A DNA stretch of 64,000 bases from Ochromonas danica (lineage: Eukaryota > Sar > Chrysophyceae > Chromulinales > Chromulinaceae). Positions 46,129 to 60,996 of this stretch are shown one piece after another. The stretch spans positions 6,423 through 70,422 of the forward strand of contig VKHL01000035.1 of the NCBI GenBank assembly GCA_015146655.1, read 5' to 3'. Positions within the stretch are counted from its first letter, which is position 1, and each line of letters begins with the position of its first letter. The notes under the pieces are model-generated. The model did not search any database. It was not told the DNA's origin and worked only from the letters and a program-made list of their open reading frames with translations. Both the position numbers and the translations under genes were made by a program.

Positions 46129-46380
46129 TTCTATAGCAAGAGAGTATCCACCTCGTCAGATCTGGCTGTTTGGCCGAGCGGTTAAGGCGAGAGACTAGAA
46201 ATCTCTTGGGCAATGCCCGCGTAGGTTCAAATCCTGCAGCAGTCGAAACTTTTTGATTTTGACAACAACAGCAACACCTTTTGTTGTTGACTTTTCCTTT
46301 CTATGCCTTGTGGTAGATAAGCTATTTACTGTAGACAGACTACTAGGTCTTCTCTCCCTATTCAGTGGACTAGAAGGTGA
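46129..46380 (+). repeat. Left arm of an inverted repeat carrying tRNA-Ser
   Basis: This arm matches, in reverse complement, 47092-47365. Identity is near complete from TTCTATAGCAAG through the tRNA to CCCTATTCAGTG. One 23-bp insertion in the right arm and a few substitutions are the only differences seen. The spacer is about 710 bp. Confidence 0.93.
46164..46245 (+). tRNA. tRNA-Ser(AGA)
   Basis: 82 nt with cloverleaf. The acceptor stem GGCTGTT pairs with AGCAGTC. The anticodon loop CTAGAAA gives AGA at 46197-46199, a long variable arm GGGCAATGCCC is diagnostic of tRNA-Ser, and the T-arm is GTAGG-TTCAAAT-CCTGC. There is no intron. A T5 run follows at 46250-46254 as the pol III stop. Confidence 0.96.
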
Positions 46381-47091
46381 ATAGATTGTTAGTATGTGGA
46401 TAATATCCACCAATCATAGTGTCATCCGATGTGGTGATGGTAAAACAGTTATTAAGCTATTTGGTCATTGGTTACTCTTACTTTTGCACTATATATTGAT
46501 CTCTAAGTTCATACATTGCTAAGTGAAAAGTAAGTGAAGAAACAGTCAATACAACACCTTGCACTGGTATAGCATAGGTACGGTTTGTTAGACAATATCA
46601 TCCACACAGACTTTTGGCGGATGGCTCTCCACATCCACCACTCACTCCTTCTTATTGCCAGGGAGATGAGAATGGGAGAGGAGGTAGTGTTGTCCTGTAA
46701 TGAGGACAGAACATGCAGGTTGAGGTAGATGAGGTAGATGAGGTGGTGGTCACGAGATAGAAAGAACAACAAGAAGAGGAGCGAAGATCTTCTCTTTCTT
46801 TTCATTTATCACCATCCAATCCATCCTCTAGAATACTAATGGACTGCAAAAGTGGAGACACAGACAGACGACTTCTGTCCACAAAACTATCTCATGGAGG
46901 CTGAGAGACACCTGGACATTGTAGTATGGGGAAATTAAGCCATGAACCCTTTACAACCTCTCACATTCACTGCATACTGCATACTGCATTTTCCATTGTT
47001 TATAACACCAAGTTGTCTCTGTAAGGCAATAAGGTCAACCAAAACCATCAGCAAGAGGGAAGCATCTGTAGGAAACCAAAACACCATATCA
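46381..47091. other. Spacer between the tRNA-Ser inverted-repeat arms
   Basis: About 710 bp of unique AT-rich sequence. Short open frames are present on both strands but none has a recognisable motif, a good start context or codon bias. Nothing is supported. Confidence 0.5.
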
Positions 47092-47365
47092 TCTTCTAGT
47101 TCACTGAATAGGGAACATGAAAGATAGCAGAGTATAAGAGAGAAGACCTAGTAGTCTGTCTACAGTAAATAGCTTATCTACCACAAGGCATAGAAAGGAA
47201 AAGTCAACAACAAAAGGTGTTGCTGTTGTTGTCAAAATCAAAAAGTTTCGACTGCTGCAGGATTTGAACCTACGCGGGCATTGCCCAAGAGATTTCTAGT
47301 CTCTCGCCTTAACCGCTCGGCCAAACAGCCAGATCTGACGAGGTGGATACTATCTTGCTATAGAA
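47092..47365 (-). repeat. Right arm of the tRNA-Ser inverted repeat
   Basis: Reverse complement of 46129-46380 with one extra 23-bp block at about 47115-47137. Confidence 0.93.
47249..47330 (-). tRNA. tRNA-Ser(AGA), second identical copy
   Basis: All 82 nt are identical to the copy at 46164-46245, on the opposite strand, so the two genes converge on the spacer. The same T5 stop follows. Confidence 0.96.
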
Positions 47366-47655
47366 CGAAGGTTAAGATTTTAACGTTGAGACTTTCATAA
47401 ATAGCCATGAAAGGGAACAATGGAAGGATTATTGTCTGATCTAATTTGACTGCTCTACAGGTTGTTGTTGTTGTTGTTGTTAACTTCTATATTAACTTAC
47501 AATCAGTTACAATAGTTTACAATATCTACAAATCATACAGTAATCTTCCACTATACTGTATGTTTAGTCTACAATAGTGATGAGGGAGATAGAGAGAGAG
47601 AGAAGATGGTAACCAGTATACTAATGAGAGAGTGAGTCTGAGTTGATAGTCTTCA
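47366..47655. other. Short intergenic region
   Basis: 3' flank of the CD36-like gene with a (TTG)n run at about 47461-47480. Nothing else is supported. Confidence 0.45.
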
Positions 47656-53325
<5,670 letters not shown>

Positions 53326-53466
53326 TTCTTGATATGTTTTTAGTTTTTTTTTTTAATGATACACAAGGAAGGTTTATTTAATTCAATTAACAGAAATTGG
53401 TTTCATTCTTGTTCTATCACAAACTAGAAGACATTATATTCATTATGATTGAGTCGTCATCAACGC

Positions 53467-53561
53467 GGGGAATTGGTCTAGGGGTATGATTCTCGCTTTG
53501 GGTGCGAGAGGTCCCGGGTTCGAACCCAGCCTTCGTTGCTAAGAAATTCCCGGATTCCCCC
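53467..53561 (+). tRNA. tRNA-Pro(TGG) with a 23-nt insert (candidate ectopic intron) in the T-loop
   Basis: The body matches eukaryotic tRNA-Pro: TTGGTCTAGGGGTATGATTC, then the anticodon arm CTCGC-TTTGGGT-GCGAG with TGG at 53499-53501. The T-stem CCGGG (53514-53518) and loop bases TTCGAA are followed by 23 extra bases (about 53525-53547). Then T, CCCGG and ATTCCCC restore a perfect T-stem and a perfect acceptor pair with GGGGAAT (53467-53473). Without the insert the tRNA is a normal 72-mer. The promoter B box GGTTCGAACCC is kept because the insert begins CCC. A T5 stop lies at 53570-53574. The insert boundary can slide by one base. Confidence 0.85.
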
Positions 53562-53574
53562 GCCGAATCTTTTT

Positions 53575-54006
53575 GATTCATAACCTCTTATGTGGTTATT
53601 TTTATTGGTGTTTGTATCATATCCTTCTAATAATGAATTTAGTTAATGACATTTTATTCTTGTTCTAGTACAGCAGTATGGTAGTAGGTCCATTACAATG
53701 TTGATCCACTTGTGTGTGTGTTCAGCATCAGCAGTCAATTGTTTAGAGCAGACCAGGTCAGAGAGACCCAAACCAGCACAGCACAGCACAGCACAGACAC
53801 ACAGTGGCACTGCCTGGCACAGCGACTGCTGCGGTTTGCTGCCACTTCACCTTCGAGATCTGCTATCAAGTAAACTAGTTGACTACTACAAGAGCACCAG
53901 ATAATACATTATCCTACCAGCTATTCTATTAGACTATACCTTACTATTCTATTTAGCAATCATATTGATCTTGCATCCTCTGATTTTCACTCAATAGTTT
54001 GAAACA
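53575..54006. other. Intergenic region, promoter side of HCF136
   Basis: A GC-richer block at about 53740-53850 includes a CAGCA pentamer repeat (53776-53796) and CTGCTGCGG. It probably belongs to the HCF136 promoter or 5' UTR. No gene is supported. Confidence 0.45.
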
Positions 54007-55456
54007 ATGAAAGCCTTCTTGATTTTATGCTTTTTTCTAATGCTTTCTGTTCAAGGATGGTTAATGCATCATCCTGGAAAGAAAACAAGGTATCCTCATT
54101 CATGATCAGAATAGTTATGCATAGACTTACTTCTCTTTAACGTCATTACTATTCACTCTACCTGTTAGTTGGAGAAGTGCACTGGCGGCATTGTCTCCCG
54201 AAACTTCTGCCAACGCCTTGCCTGCTAAGCAATACCTCACTCAATCTATTACTAACGCTGCTAAAGTTGGAGCGATTACTTTGGGAAGTACTTTACTCTT
54301 TCGTTCTGGTGCTCGTGCATTTGGTGAAGGAGGGAAGAAGTCATGGGTGGCAGTGGAGTTACCTGTCAAAGAGACACTCTTCGACATCTCCTTTGATCCT
54401 GCCAATCCTGACCATGGATGGCTAGTAGGTGCAAGGGTAAGTCAGTATCATCGAAGGCTTTTAACAATAGGACTTATTCTGAATGATTCTCTAGGGCACT
54501 TTCTTTGAGACCTTCGATGGTGGAAACAAGTGGGTACCCAGATCCTTCACCAGCTTAGATGCTGAAGAAGAGATCACTTATCGTTTCCAAGTTGCTTCCT
54601 TGAAGGATCAGGTAAGTAGAACCTTCCTGTTTATCCAACTTTTCAACATTGCATCTTATATGATGGTGTTGATTTTCAATAGGAGGGATGGATTGTAGGC
54701 AAGCCTTCTATTATGCTCCACTCCAAAGATGGAGGGAAAGGATTTGAACGTATTCCTCTTTCACCTAAGCTTCCAGGTGATCCTGTGGGAATCTTTGCTA
54801 CAGGAGCTGGCACTGCAGAGATGATCACTTCTCAGGGAGCCATCTACACAACCTCCAATGGTGGATTAAACTGGAAAGCTTCTGTCAAAGAAACCATTGA
54901 TGCGACCTTAAACCGTGTCTCTTCTTCAGGAACAACAGGTGCCTCTTATTTCACTGGCAAACTGGCTAATCATATTCGAGATAGTAATGGAAATTACCTT
55001 GCCATTGCTTCTCGTGGAAATCTCTTTTTAACTTGGCAACCTGGACAAGAATATTGGATTCCTCATAATCGTGGATCCTCTCGTCGTATTCAAAATATGG
55101 GATTTGTTGGAAATGATGCTTCCAAAGGTGTTTGGATGTCATTGAATGGCGGAGCTCTTCTCTTAACTCCACCCAATCCCGATTTGAGTCGTCTCGATCT
55201 CGAAACACTCTTTACTGAGAGTAAGATCAATTCAGGTGGATATGGAATTATCGATCTGGCTTGGAGAACACCTGACAATGTATGGGCTGTGGGTGGATCA
55301 GGTGTGATGTTTGAGTCTACGGATGGAGGAAAGAACTTCCGCTTCGTGGACGATGCCAAGGATTTCCCAACAAATCTTTATCGTGTGAAATTCTTTGGAG
55401 AGAATCGTGGCTTTGCTTTAGGCTCTGCTGGTGTTTTGTTACGCTACAATGCTTAA
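54007..55456 (+). CDS. HCF136: Photosystem II stability/assembly factor HCF136 (Ycf48)
   Basis: Predicted join 54007..54089, 54169..54436, 54495..54611, 54683..55456, 413 residues. The leader is tripartite: an ER-type signal (MKAFLILCFFLMLSVQG), then a transit-like stretch rich in Ser, Ala and Lys, then a hydrophobic thylakoid signal ending LLFRSGARA-F. The mature protein has the repeated beta-propeller blades of the BNR type: DISFDPANPDHGWLVG, GTFFETFDGGNKWV, EGWIVGKPSIMLHSKDGGKG and MFESTDGGKNFRF. HCF136 sits in the thylakoid lumen and binds the D1 precursor during photosystem II assembly. Its presence shows the organism is, or was recently, photosynthetic. The leader shows the plastid is bounded by more than two membranes. 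Confidence 0.93.
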
Positions 55457-56096
55457 GAAGAGTTATTTGTAGCACGACATTGTATAGAGTGAGTCCTAAT
55501 TGTATAGAAAAGTCAAGGAATGGAAAGGTCAGTAGGTCAGAGAAAGTTGTTTCAAGATGAGAATGAACTAGGCTCACCTTCTTCAATAAAGGTTTATAGA
55601 CTGCTGAATCATCATCTAATTAATATGAATATGCTGCTATTATTCACATCGTCTGTTCTTTTCGCTTTTTGATGCATAAATCAATATGAGGTTAGCAGAA
55701 TGATGTCACTCAAATCAGCGCAAATATCTGCACAATGAGTTATTCACATTGATCACTGTTTATCATTACACAATCGTTTAGTAATGGTCTAGCAACCAGA
55801 GAATAGGAACAGCAGAAGCTGAACATTCTCTAATCCATGCGAGACTACGATTTGCAGAAAGTCTACACGATTGCCAATTATCAAGACTACAGCAGAACAG
55901 AACGCAATCCACATAAATTCAATCTACACAATAACTGTTGTTCAAGACATTATAAAAATAACAACAATAATAATAACAACATGCTCATGGAGCTTAACTA
56001 ATTAATGTGACTAGGTCTTTTGTTTAAAGATCAAGTCCACATAGGGGCTCATATCATGTTTGTTCTGATCACCATGAACAATGATTATAAGAGATA
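55457..56096. other. Convergent intergenic region
   Basis: 3' flanks of HCF136 and the monocarboxylate-type transporter. AT-rich with a short AAC/AAT run near 55965. No feature is supported. Confidence 0.5.
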
Positions 56097-57689
56097 TTAT
56101 AACATTTCATACACATGACCTTTTCGATCAGCAACAACGAGACCATCCAATCCTTCCTTCAGAACACTTTCCATCTCATCGAAAACACCATCATCAGAGT
56201 TGTTATCATTGCTACTATCACTCCTACTACTTCTGTTGCTATGAGAGATAATACCATTGTTCTCTTCGATCTCCATGGACAGCAAGACCTTAGCTTCGTT
56301 CCTGCTTTCATTAACTTGAGGATGATCCAAATCAATATCAACACGTAAACTCTCATAATCAGTGGAATGATCACCATCCTTGATATCATGCGTATGATGG
56401 TGATGATGATGATGGTGGTGATTTTTGTGACTGTCTAGTACAGGTAGGGTAAATGCAAATCCCAAGAAGAGAAAAGTCCCATCCAGAGCAATGGATGCGA
56501 AGTAACTTTCTGTTCCATCATAGAGAAAACCACCAATTGGCGCAGAAAGCAAAGCACCAACAGCAGTAGCGGTCATCATTGTCCCTACTATAGAGCTCAA
56601 CTTCTCGATACCAAAGAGTTCTGCATTGACAGTTGGAATCAAACTCACTGAACCACCTGCAAAGAACCCAAAAATTAAGCCATAGACTAAAATTGAAGCA
56701 AAGTCTTTGCAAGCCATCCAGCACAAGGTAGCGATAGCTGATGCCAACATACAGAGTTTAAGCATGTTGAGCTTGCCTAACCAATCTGCACTAACACCCA
56801 ATGCAATTCTTCCTAAGGCACTTGACAAACCTACAAGGGATAGGATGAGCACACCATCTGAAGAACTTACACCATATCTCTCAGCATAGAGAGGTATATA
56901 TGTATACGGCATATACAAACCCAATGTATTGAAGAAGATCGCAACATACAGAAAACAAAACCTCCAATCATAAAAGAACTCTATCCATGATTCTGATGAA
57001 ATCGATTCTACACAAGGTAAAAAGCGACGAATAACGAGAGAACATAAAGTCAAGCCAACGAAGTTAATCAAGGCTAATACTCTTAATGTTCCTCTCCATC
57101 CTATATCAGCAATTAAGATTCGTGTGATTTGAGACATGACAAATTGACCCACACCTGATCCTGCGACTGCAATACCTACAGCAACACCACGACGACTGGA
57201 AAACCATTGACCAACAACTGATACAGCAGCAACGAATGCAAAAGAATATCCAATTCCAGCAATGACACCTTCAGTCACATAAAGATGCCAGACCTCCTTA
57301 GAGAAAGAAGCGATTAGAAAGCCCAAACCAACAAGAGCACCGCCTAGAAAGACAATATAGCTATTACCATAGCGATCAGCTAACTTACCAGTCCATGCTC
57401 CCAAGGCACCCATAATACAAACACCAATAGAGCCTACCCAGGCCATAACGGCCTTATTGGAATCAAAGGCATCAATATATTCCGCATAAAGTACACCAAA
57501 GCTGTAAATATTCCCCAAAACGAAGATATGAACAAAGAAAGCAGCAATGACAACAACCCATCCATAACCTCCATCTGGAGGACTTGGACTTACTGGTGGT
57601 GTTGGTGTTGGTGATGATGATGATGATGATGAGGGATGATCACTGGTTGGTAGATCAATGAACGCAACTGGTGGCTCTTCTTCATTCAT
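56097..57689 (-). CDS. MFS monocarboxylate-transporter-like (SLC16 type)
   Basis: Single exon, 530 residues, ATG57689. The SLC16 signature PDGGYGWVVVIAAFFVHIF opens helix 1 after a Ser/Thr/Pro-rich N-terminus of about 40 residues. Helices 1-6 and 7-12 are separated by a short loop near SESWIEFFYDWRF. GKLADRYG after helix 2-3 is the MFS loop motif. A WFSSRRGVAVGIAVAGSGVG segment is typical of helix 4-5 in this family. The C-terminal tail has a nine-His run, then acidic, Ser-rich sequence. It probably moves lactate, pyruvate or other monocarboxylates with protons; family members also move other substrates. Confidence 0.88.
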   Translation of the reverse strand: MNEEEPPVAFIDLPTSDHPSSSSSSSPTPTPPVSPSPPDGGYGWVVVIAAFFVHIFVLGNIYSFGVLYAEYIDAFDSNKAVMAWVGSIGVCIMGALGAWTGKLADRYGNSYIVFLGGALVGLGFLIASFSKEVWHLYVTEGVIAGIGYSFAFVAAVSVVGQWFSSRRGVAVGIAVAGSGVGQFVMSQITRILIADIGWRGTLRVLALINFVGLTLCSLVIRRFLPCVESISSESWIEFFYDWRFCFLYVAIFFNTLGLYMPYTYIPLYAERYGVSSSDGVLILSLVGLSSALGRIALGVSADWLGKLNMLKLCMLASAIATLCWMACKDFASILVYGLIFGFFAGGSVSLIPTVNAELFGIEKLSSIVGTMMTATAVGALLSAPIGGFLYDGTESYFASIALDGTFLFLGFAFTLPVLDSHKNHHHHHHHHHTHDIKDGDHSTDYESLRVDIDLDHPQVNESRNEAKVLLSMEIEENNGIISHSNRSSRSDSSNDNNSDDGVFDEMESVLKEGLDGLVVADRKGHVYEML

Positions 57690-57859
57690 GATGATAACGA
57701 TATCTTTTCAAACCTGAAAATGTTCTGTATCAACTGCTTCTGGGAGTTGAAATGGAACAAGACAATGTTGTTCTTGAGGTTCTTTTGCATTGGATGATGG
57801 CGCGAGGTGAAGGAAAGATGAGGTGCCCGCACGGTAAAATACGGTAAAACTCTGTCAGA

Positions 57860-57892
57860 AAATGACAAGATGGATTTTACCTGCTTTTACCT
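57860..57892 (+). repeat. 33-bp direct repeat, copy 1
   Basis: AATGACAAGATGGATTTTAC followed by CTGCTTTTACCT. It matches 58126-58158 with only two or three differences. Confidence 0.85.
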
Positions 57893-57912
57893 TCGGTTGT
57901 GGGCATGCATGT

Positions 57913-57925
57913 GAAACGCGTTTTC
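57913..57925. promoter_or_regulatory. MluI-box-like motif GAAACGCGTTTTC
   Basis: About 225 bp upstream of the MFS gene start, between the two 33-bp repeats. Near-identical to 19986 and 35819. Confidence 0.4.
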
Positions 57926-58125
57926 CACGCTCATCTCCGTCATTCCAACAAAATGGAAATTTAGGTAAACAGCAGGTTATTAATGCGAAAGGTGAATCAC
58001 TCGCTCCACTTCCAGTAAATTTCATAGAAGTTACGCAGATTTTGAGGTAGTGTGGATAAATAAAGTCTATAGCAAACCTTTTACCACCTTTAGATAGTGA
58101 TGGCAATGATGGCCTTGGACCACCC

Positions 58126-58158
58126 TAATGACAAGAAGGATTTTACCTGTTTTTACCT
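58126..58158 (+). repeat. 33-bp direct repeat, copy 2
   Basis: AATGACAAGAAGGATTTTAC followed by CTGTTTTTACCT, 266 bp after copy 1 in the same orientation. Confidence 0.85.
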
Positions 58159-58394
58159 ACAACCATACGGCAAGTCTTCTGTTTACACATCCTAACTCCA
58201 ATTGAATTTCACCAATGATACGTCAACGTAGAGGATGCGGAATGGTATTATCACAGAATTACATCACGAACAAGCTGCTAACTCTAATTAGACAAATGTT
58301 TGGAGTAATTAGAAGCAAAGTAAAGTTAGTGAACAATAATTTACTGGTGCTATTGTCAGAAACATGATGCGCTTTAATTTTCATGAAGAAATGG

Positions 58395-60332
58395 TTAATA
58401 AGGACGATAACTACGGTCAGCACGTCCTTGAGCAGCGCCTTGACCTCGGTAAGCACCATAGCCTGCCTCGCCAGCAGGGTAACCTCCAGCTCCTGCAGCA
58501 GGAGCAGACATATCAGCACCAGTGACAGGACCTCCACGACCACTGCCGCCACCATTTACCATTTGTCCACCATAGCCATAGCTTCCATAACCAGCAACCG
58601 CAGGAGTACTGCCGTAAGCACCTCCGTAAGGTTGAGCGCGGGCTTGCATAGCAGCATTCGCATAACCAGCGAGAGCACTGGTATCATAACTTTTGGAGGC
58701 ATCAGAGGGCGAGACCCCTGCATTATAATCACCACCACTAGATTGGTTGGCATAGCTTTCACCACCCGACCTGCCAGTAGTGCCGGCACTTCCACCATAT
58801 GCAGCCCCACCATACCCAGAGGCATTCGCTACATTACCACCAGCCGACGGACTTGCTCCAGCAGCGGCACCGTAACCAGCATAACCGCCATTTGCTGCAG
58901 ACATGTTGTTACTATAGTAACCCATAGTGGCAGCAGGAGCCATCCCCCCTGCACCAGCGGGATAGCCATAACTTGTCGGAACTCCAGGCATAGCATAAGC
59001 AGCACCACCGCGATAGGCCATTCCAGCGTATCCACCAGCAGCAGGATACCGACCATAACCTCCCATGTTGCGCACTCCACCGACGTAACCTCCAGCTCCA
59101 CCCGAACCGTAGGCGCCACCAGCACCGTAATTGTCTCCAGTACGTCCCATTCCATTACCATATCTGCCGCCACCACCACGACCTCCACCACCACCATTGC
59201 GACCTCCCATTCCCATGCCGCCGCCGCCACCATACATACCTCCATCATAACCACCAGTTGGCCTCCTAATCATTTCAGGTTGCGAGGGTTACCTCATATT
59301 TTCTCAACAACAAACAGGATCCCTTACATTGCTTCACGAGGCTCAGCGCGCTTGATTTCAACATATTTTCCTTTAATTTCATGCTCCAAGCTTAGGACTT
59401 TCTCTACAGTTTCCTCTCTTTCAAACGTGATGAAACCAAACCCTCTCGAACTTCCAGTATTTCGATCAACCATGACTACAGCATCTTTTACAACACCATA
59501 CTTGCTGAAGTAATCTCCAAATTCCTTCTCAGTAACTTCCGAGGATAATCCGCCAACAAAAATTTTGCAGGCTTCCGATCTAAGAGAACACATATTGACA
59601 AGCAACAACTACATGAGAATGACCTAGAGTAAACATATGTAGTTCTCTACTCCAATGGATACCGAATCTAACTACTATCTAGTTAGAGTCTGTTCTCTAG
59701 GGTACATTACGAACTACATATGCGGGAAAAGATTGGGAAAAGAAATATGCACCTAGCTGGCCCAGGAGCCTTATCTCTTGGTAAAGCTCTCTTAACATCT
59801 ACTAATCTTCCATCAATCGTATGTTCATTTGCCATGACTACATCAGCGGCTAAAGAAATAAATAAACCACAAGAAAGCAAAAACAACAATCAGAGCTACT
59901 CTCAGTATCTGTTCATCTCTTATATGATAACTAGGAACTAGCTTAATTTAAGCTAAGGTGCACGTTGCACGAATATGTGGAAAGTTCTTACCTGCAGGAT
60001 CTTTCATTTTAATAAAACCGAATCCACTACACACAAGATTGAAGTAGATTGGCAAGTTCATGAATTAGTTTATCTCACAGACTAAGACATAAAAATAGAA
60101 GGTCTTACCGAGGTTTACCAGTTCTCTTATCTACCATTAATGCAACGTCGGATAATTCACCAAATTTCTCAAAATAATAGCGTAAAGTGGCTTCAGTGGT
60201 TTGCCAAGAAAGGCCACCAATGAAAATTTTTCCAGCCACATCTTCTGTATCTGACATTATCTTGCTATCATTACTAACACCATAATCATTATCATGGGAA
60301 AGATATTGCTGCTGGGACTGTTGATCACTCAT
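58395..60332 (-). CDS. Two-RRM glycine-rich RNA-binding protein (hnRNP A/B, DAZAP1/Musashi type)
   Basis: Predicted complement(join(58395..59265,59328..59579,59753..59849,59992..60026,60109..60332)), 492 residues. RRM1: KIFIGGLSWQTTEATLRYYF (RNP2), then PRGFGFIKMKDPA (RNP1), which is assembled from exons 1 and 2; exon 2 is only 35 nt. RRM2: KIFVGGLSSEVTEKEFGDYF and SSRGFGFITFEREE. The tail of about 290 residues is Gly, Ala and Tyr-rich (GGYDGGMYGGGGGMG and onward). This is the classic 2xRBD-Gly design of proteins controlling splicing, export or translation of mRNA. All four junctions keep the frame. The Gly tail raises local GC content and creates long antisense open frames that are artefacts. 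Confidence 0.9.
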
Positions 60333-60996
60333 TGTCTACCTACATTCAACGGGAAGAAAACATCAATGATGCTATAAGAAATTATTTCACTAGGAATGAT
60401 TATTATTTTCAATCTAATTCTTACTTGATTATATTAGTACTAGGAACTAGATGATTATAAAATCGATCACACAACCTACTTTAAAAAATTATTTGTCTTT
60501 ACTTAATAACCTCTCGTTGTGGTCATTGAAAATTTGCTGCTCTGTTGCCATGCCGCCGTGCCTCCTCCTCTTTGGCCTTCTGTTGGCTGGGACACTCACA
60601 ACACCCACACACACCCGGCTTGCGTTGCTCGCACAGCAACCGGCCATGGGGACTTTAACTTCACTGCCGAACGGCTCTCTTCCTTGCATTCCCACCCACA
60701 CAGAACAAGGATGTGAAACAACGTCACATTCAACCAAACAATGCAAGTTGTTGTTACGACCATTGTACCCGTTTATTAACATGCTTGCAGCTACAGTACA
60801 ACACTGATTGGTACCACAGTGACAGTAGATGGATGAGATATATGGTTTGATAAACCACCTTTAACTCAATACGGACATCATGATTCCATTGAATAGTAAA
60901 TTGCTTTACAAGAATATTATGATACAAAAGACCACACAAACAACAAATACAACATGTGGCATGGTGCTATTATTAAAGACAATCGATACTCTAAAG
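60333..60996. other. Intergenic region with a GC-richer island
   Basis: The block 60540-60710 is clearly GC-richer than its surroundings and lies 200-380 bp upstream of the RRM gene; it could be its promoter. It also holds an open frame from ATG60550 with a hydrophobic start (MPPCLLLFGLLLAG), 85 residues to 60807. Without homology or codon support I do not call it a gene. Confidence 0.4.

Larger units (their letters stand above)
57690..58394. other. Intergenic region with direct repeats and TTTTACC clusters
   Basis: Contains eight copies of TTTTACC or its complement between 57834 and 58158, a 33-bp direct repeat, and a palindromic GAAACGCGTTTTC at 57913. It is the promoter side of the MFS gene and the 3' side of the RRM gene. 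No coding sequence is supported. Confidence 0.55.

Noticed and set aside
46509-46805. 98-codon minus-strand frame in the inverted-repeat spacer
   Set aside because: No motif, and low-complexity start; the spacer looks non-coding.
58383-59513. 376-codon plus-strand frame rich in Ser, Thr and Ile
   Set aside because: It is antisense to the Gly-rich tail and RRM2 of the RNA-binding protein and simply mirrors GGN codons.
60550-60807. Possible small secreted protein starting MPPCLLLFGLLLAG
   Set aside because: Only a hydrophobic start supports it. The frame lies in a GC-rich probable promoter island and shows no conserved motif.
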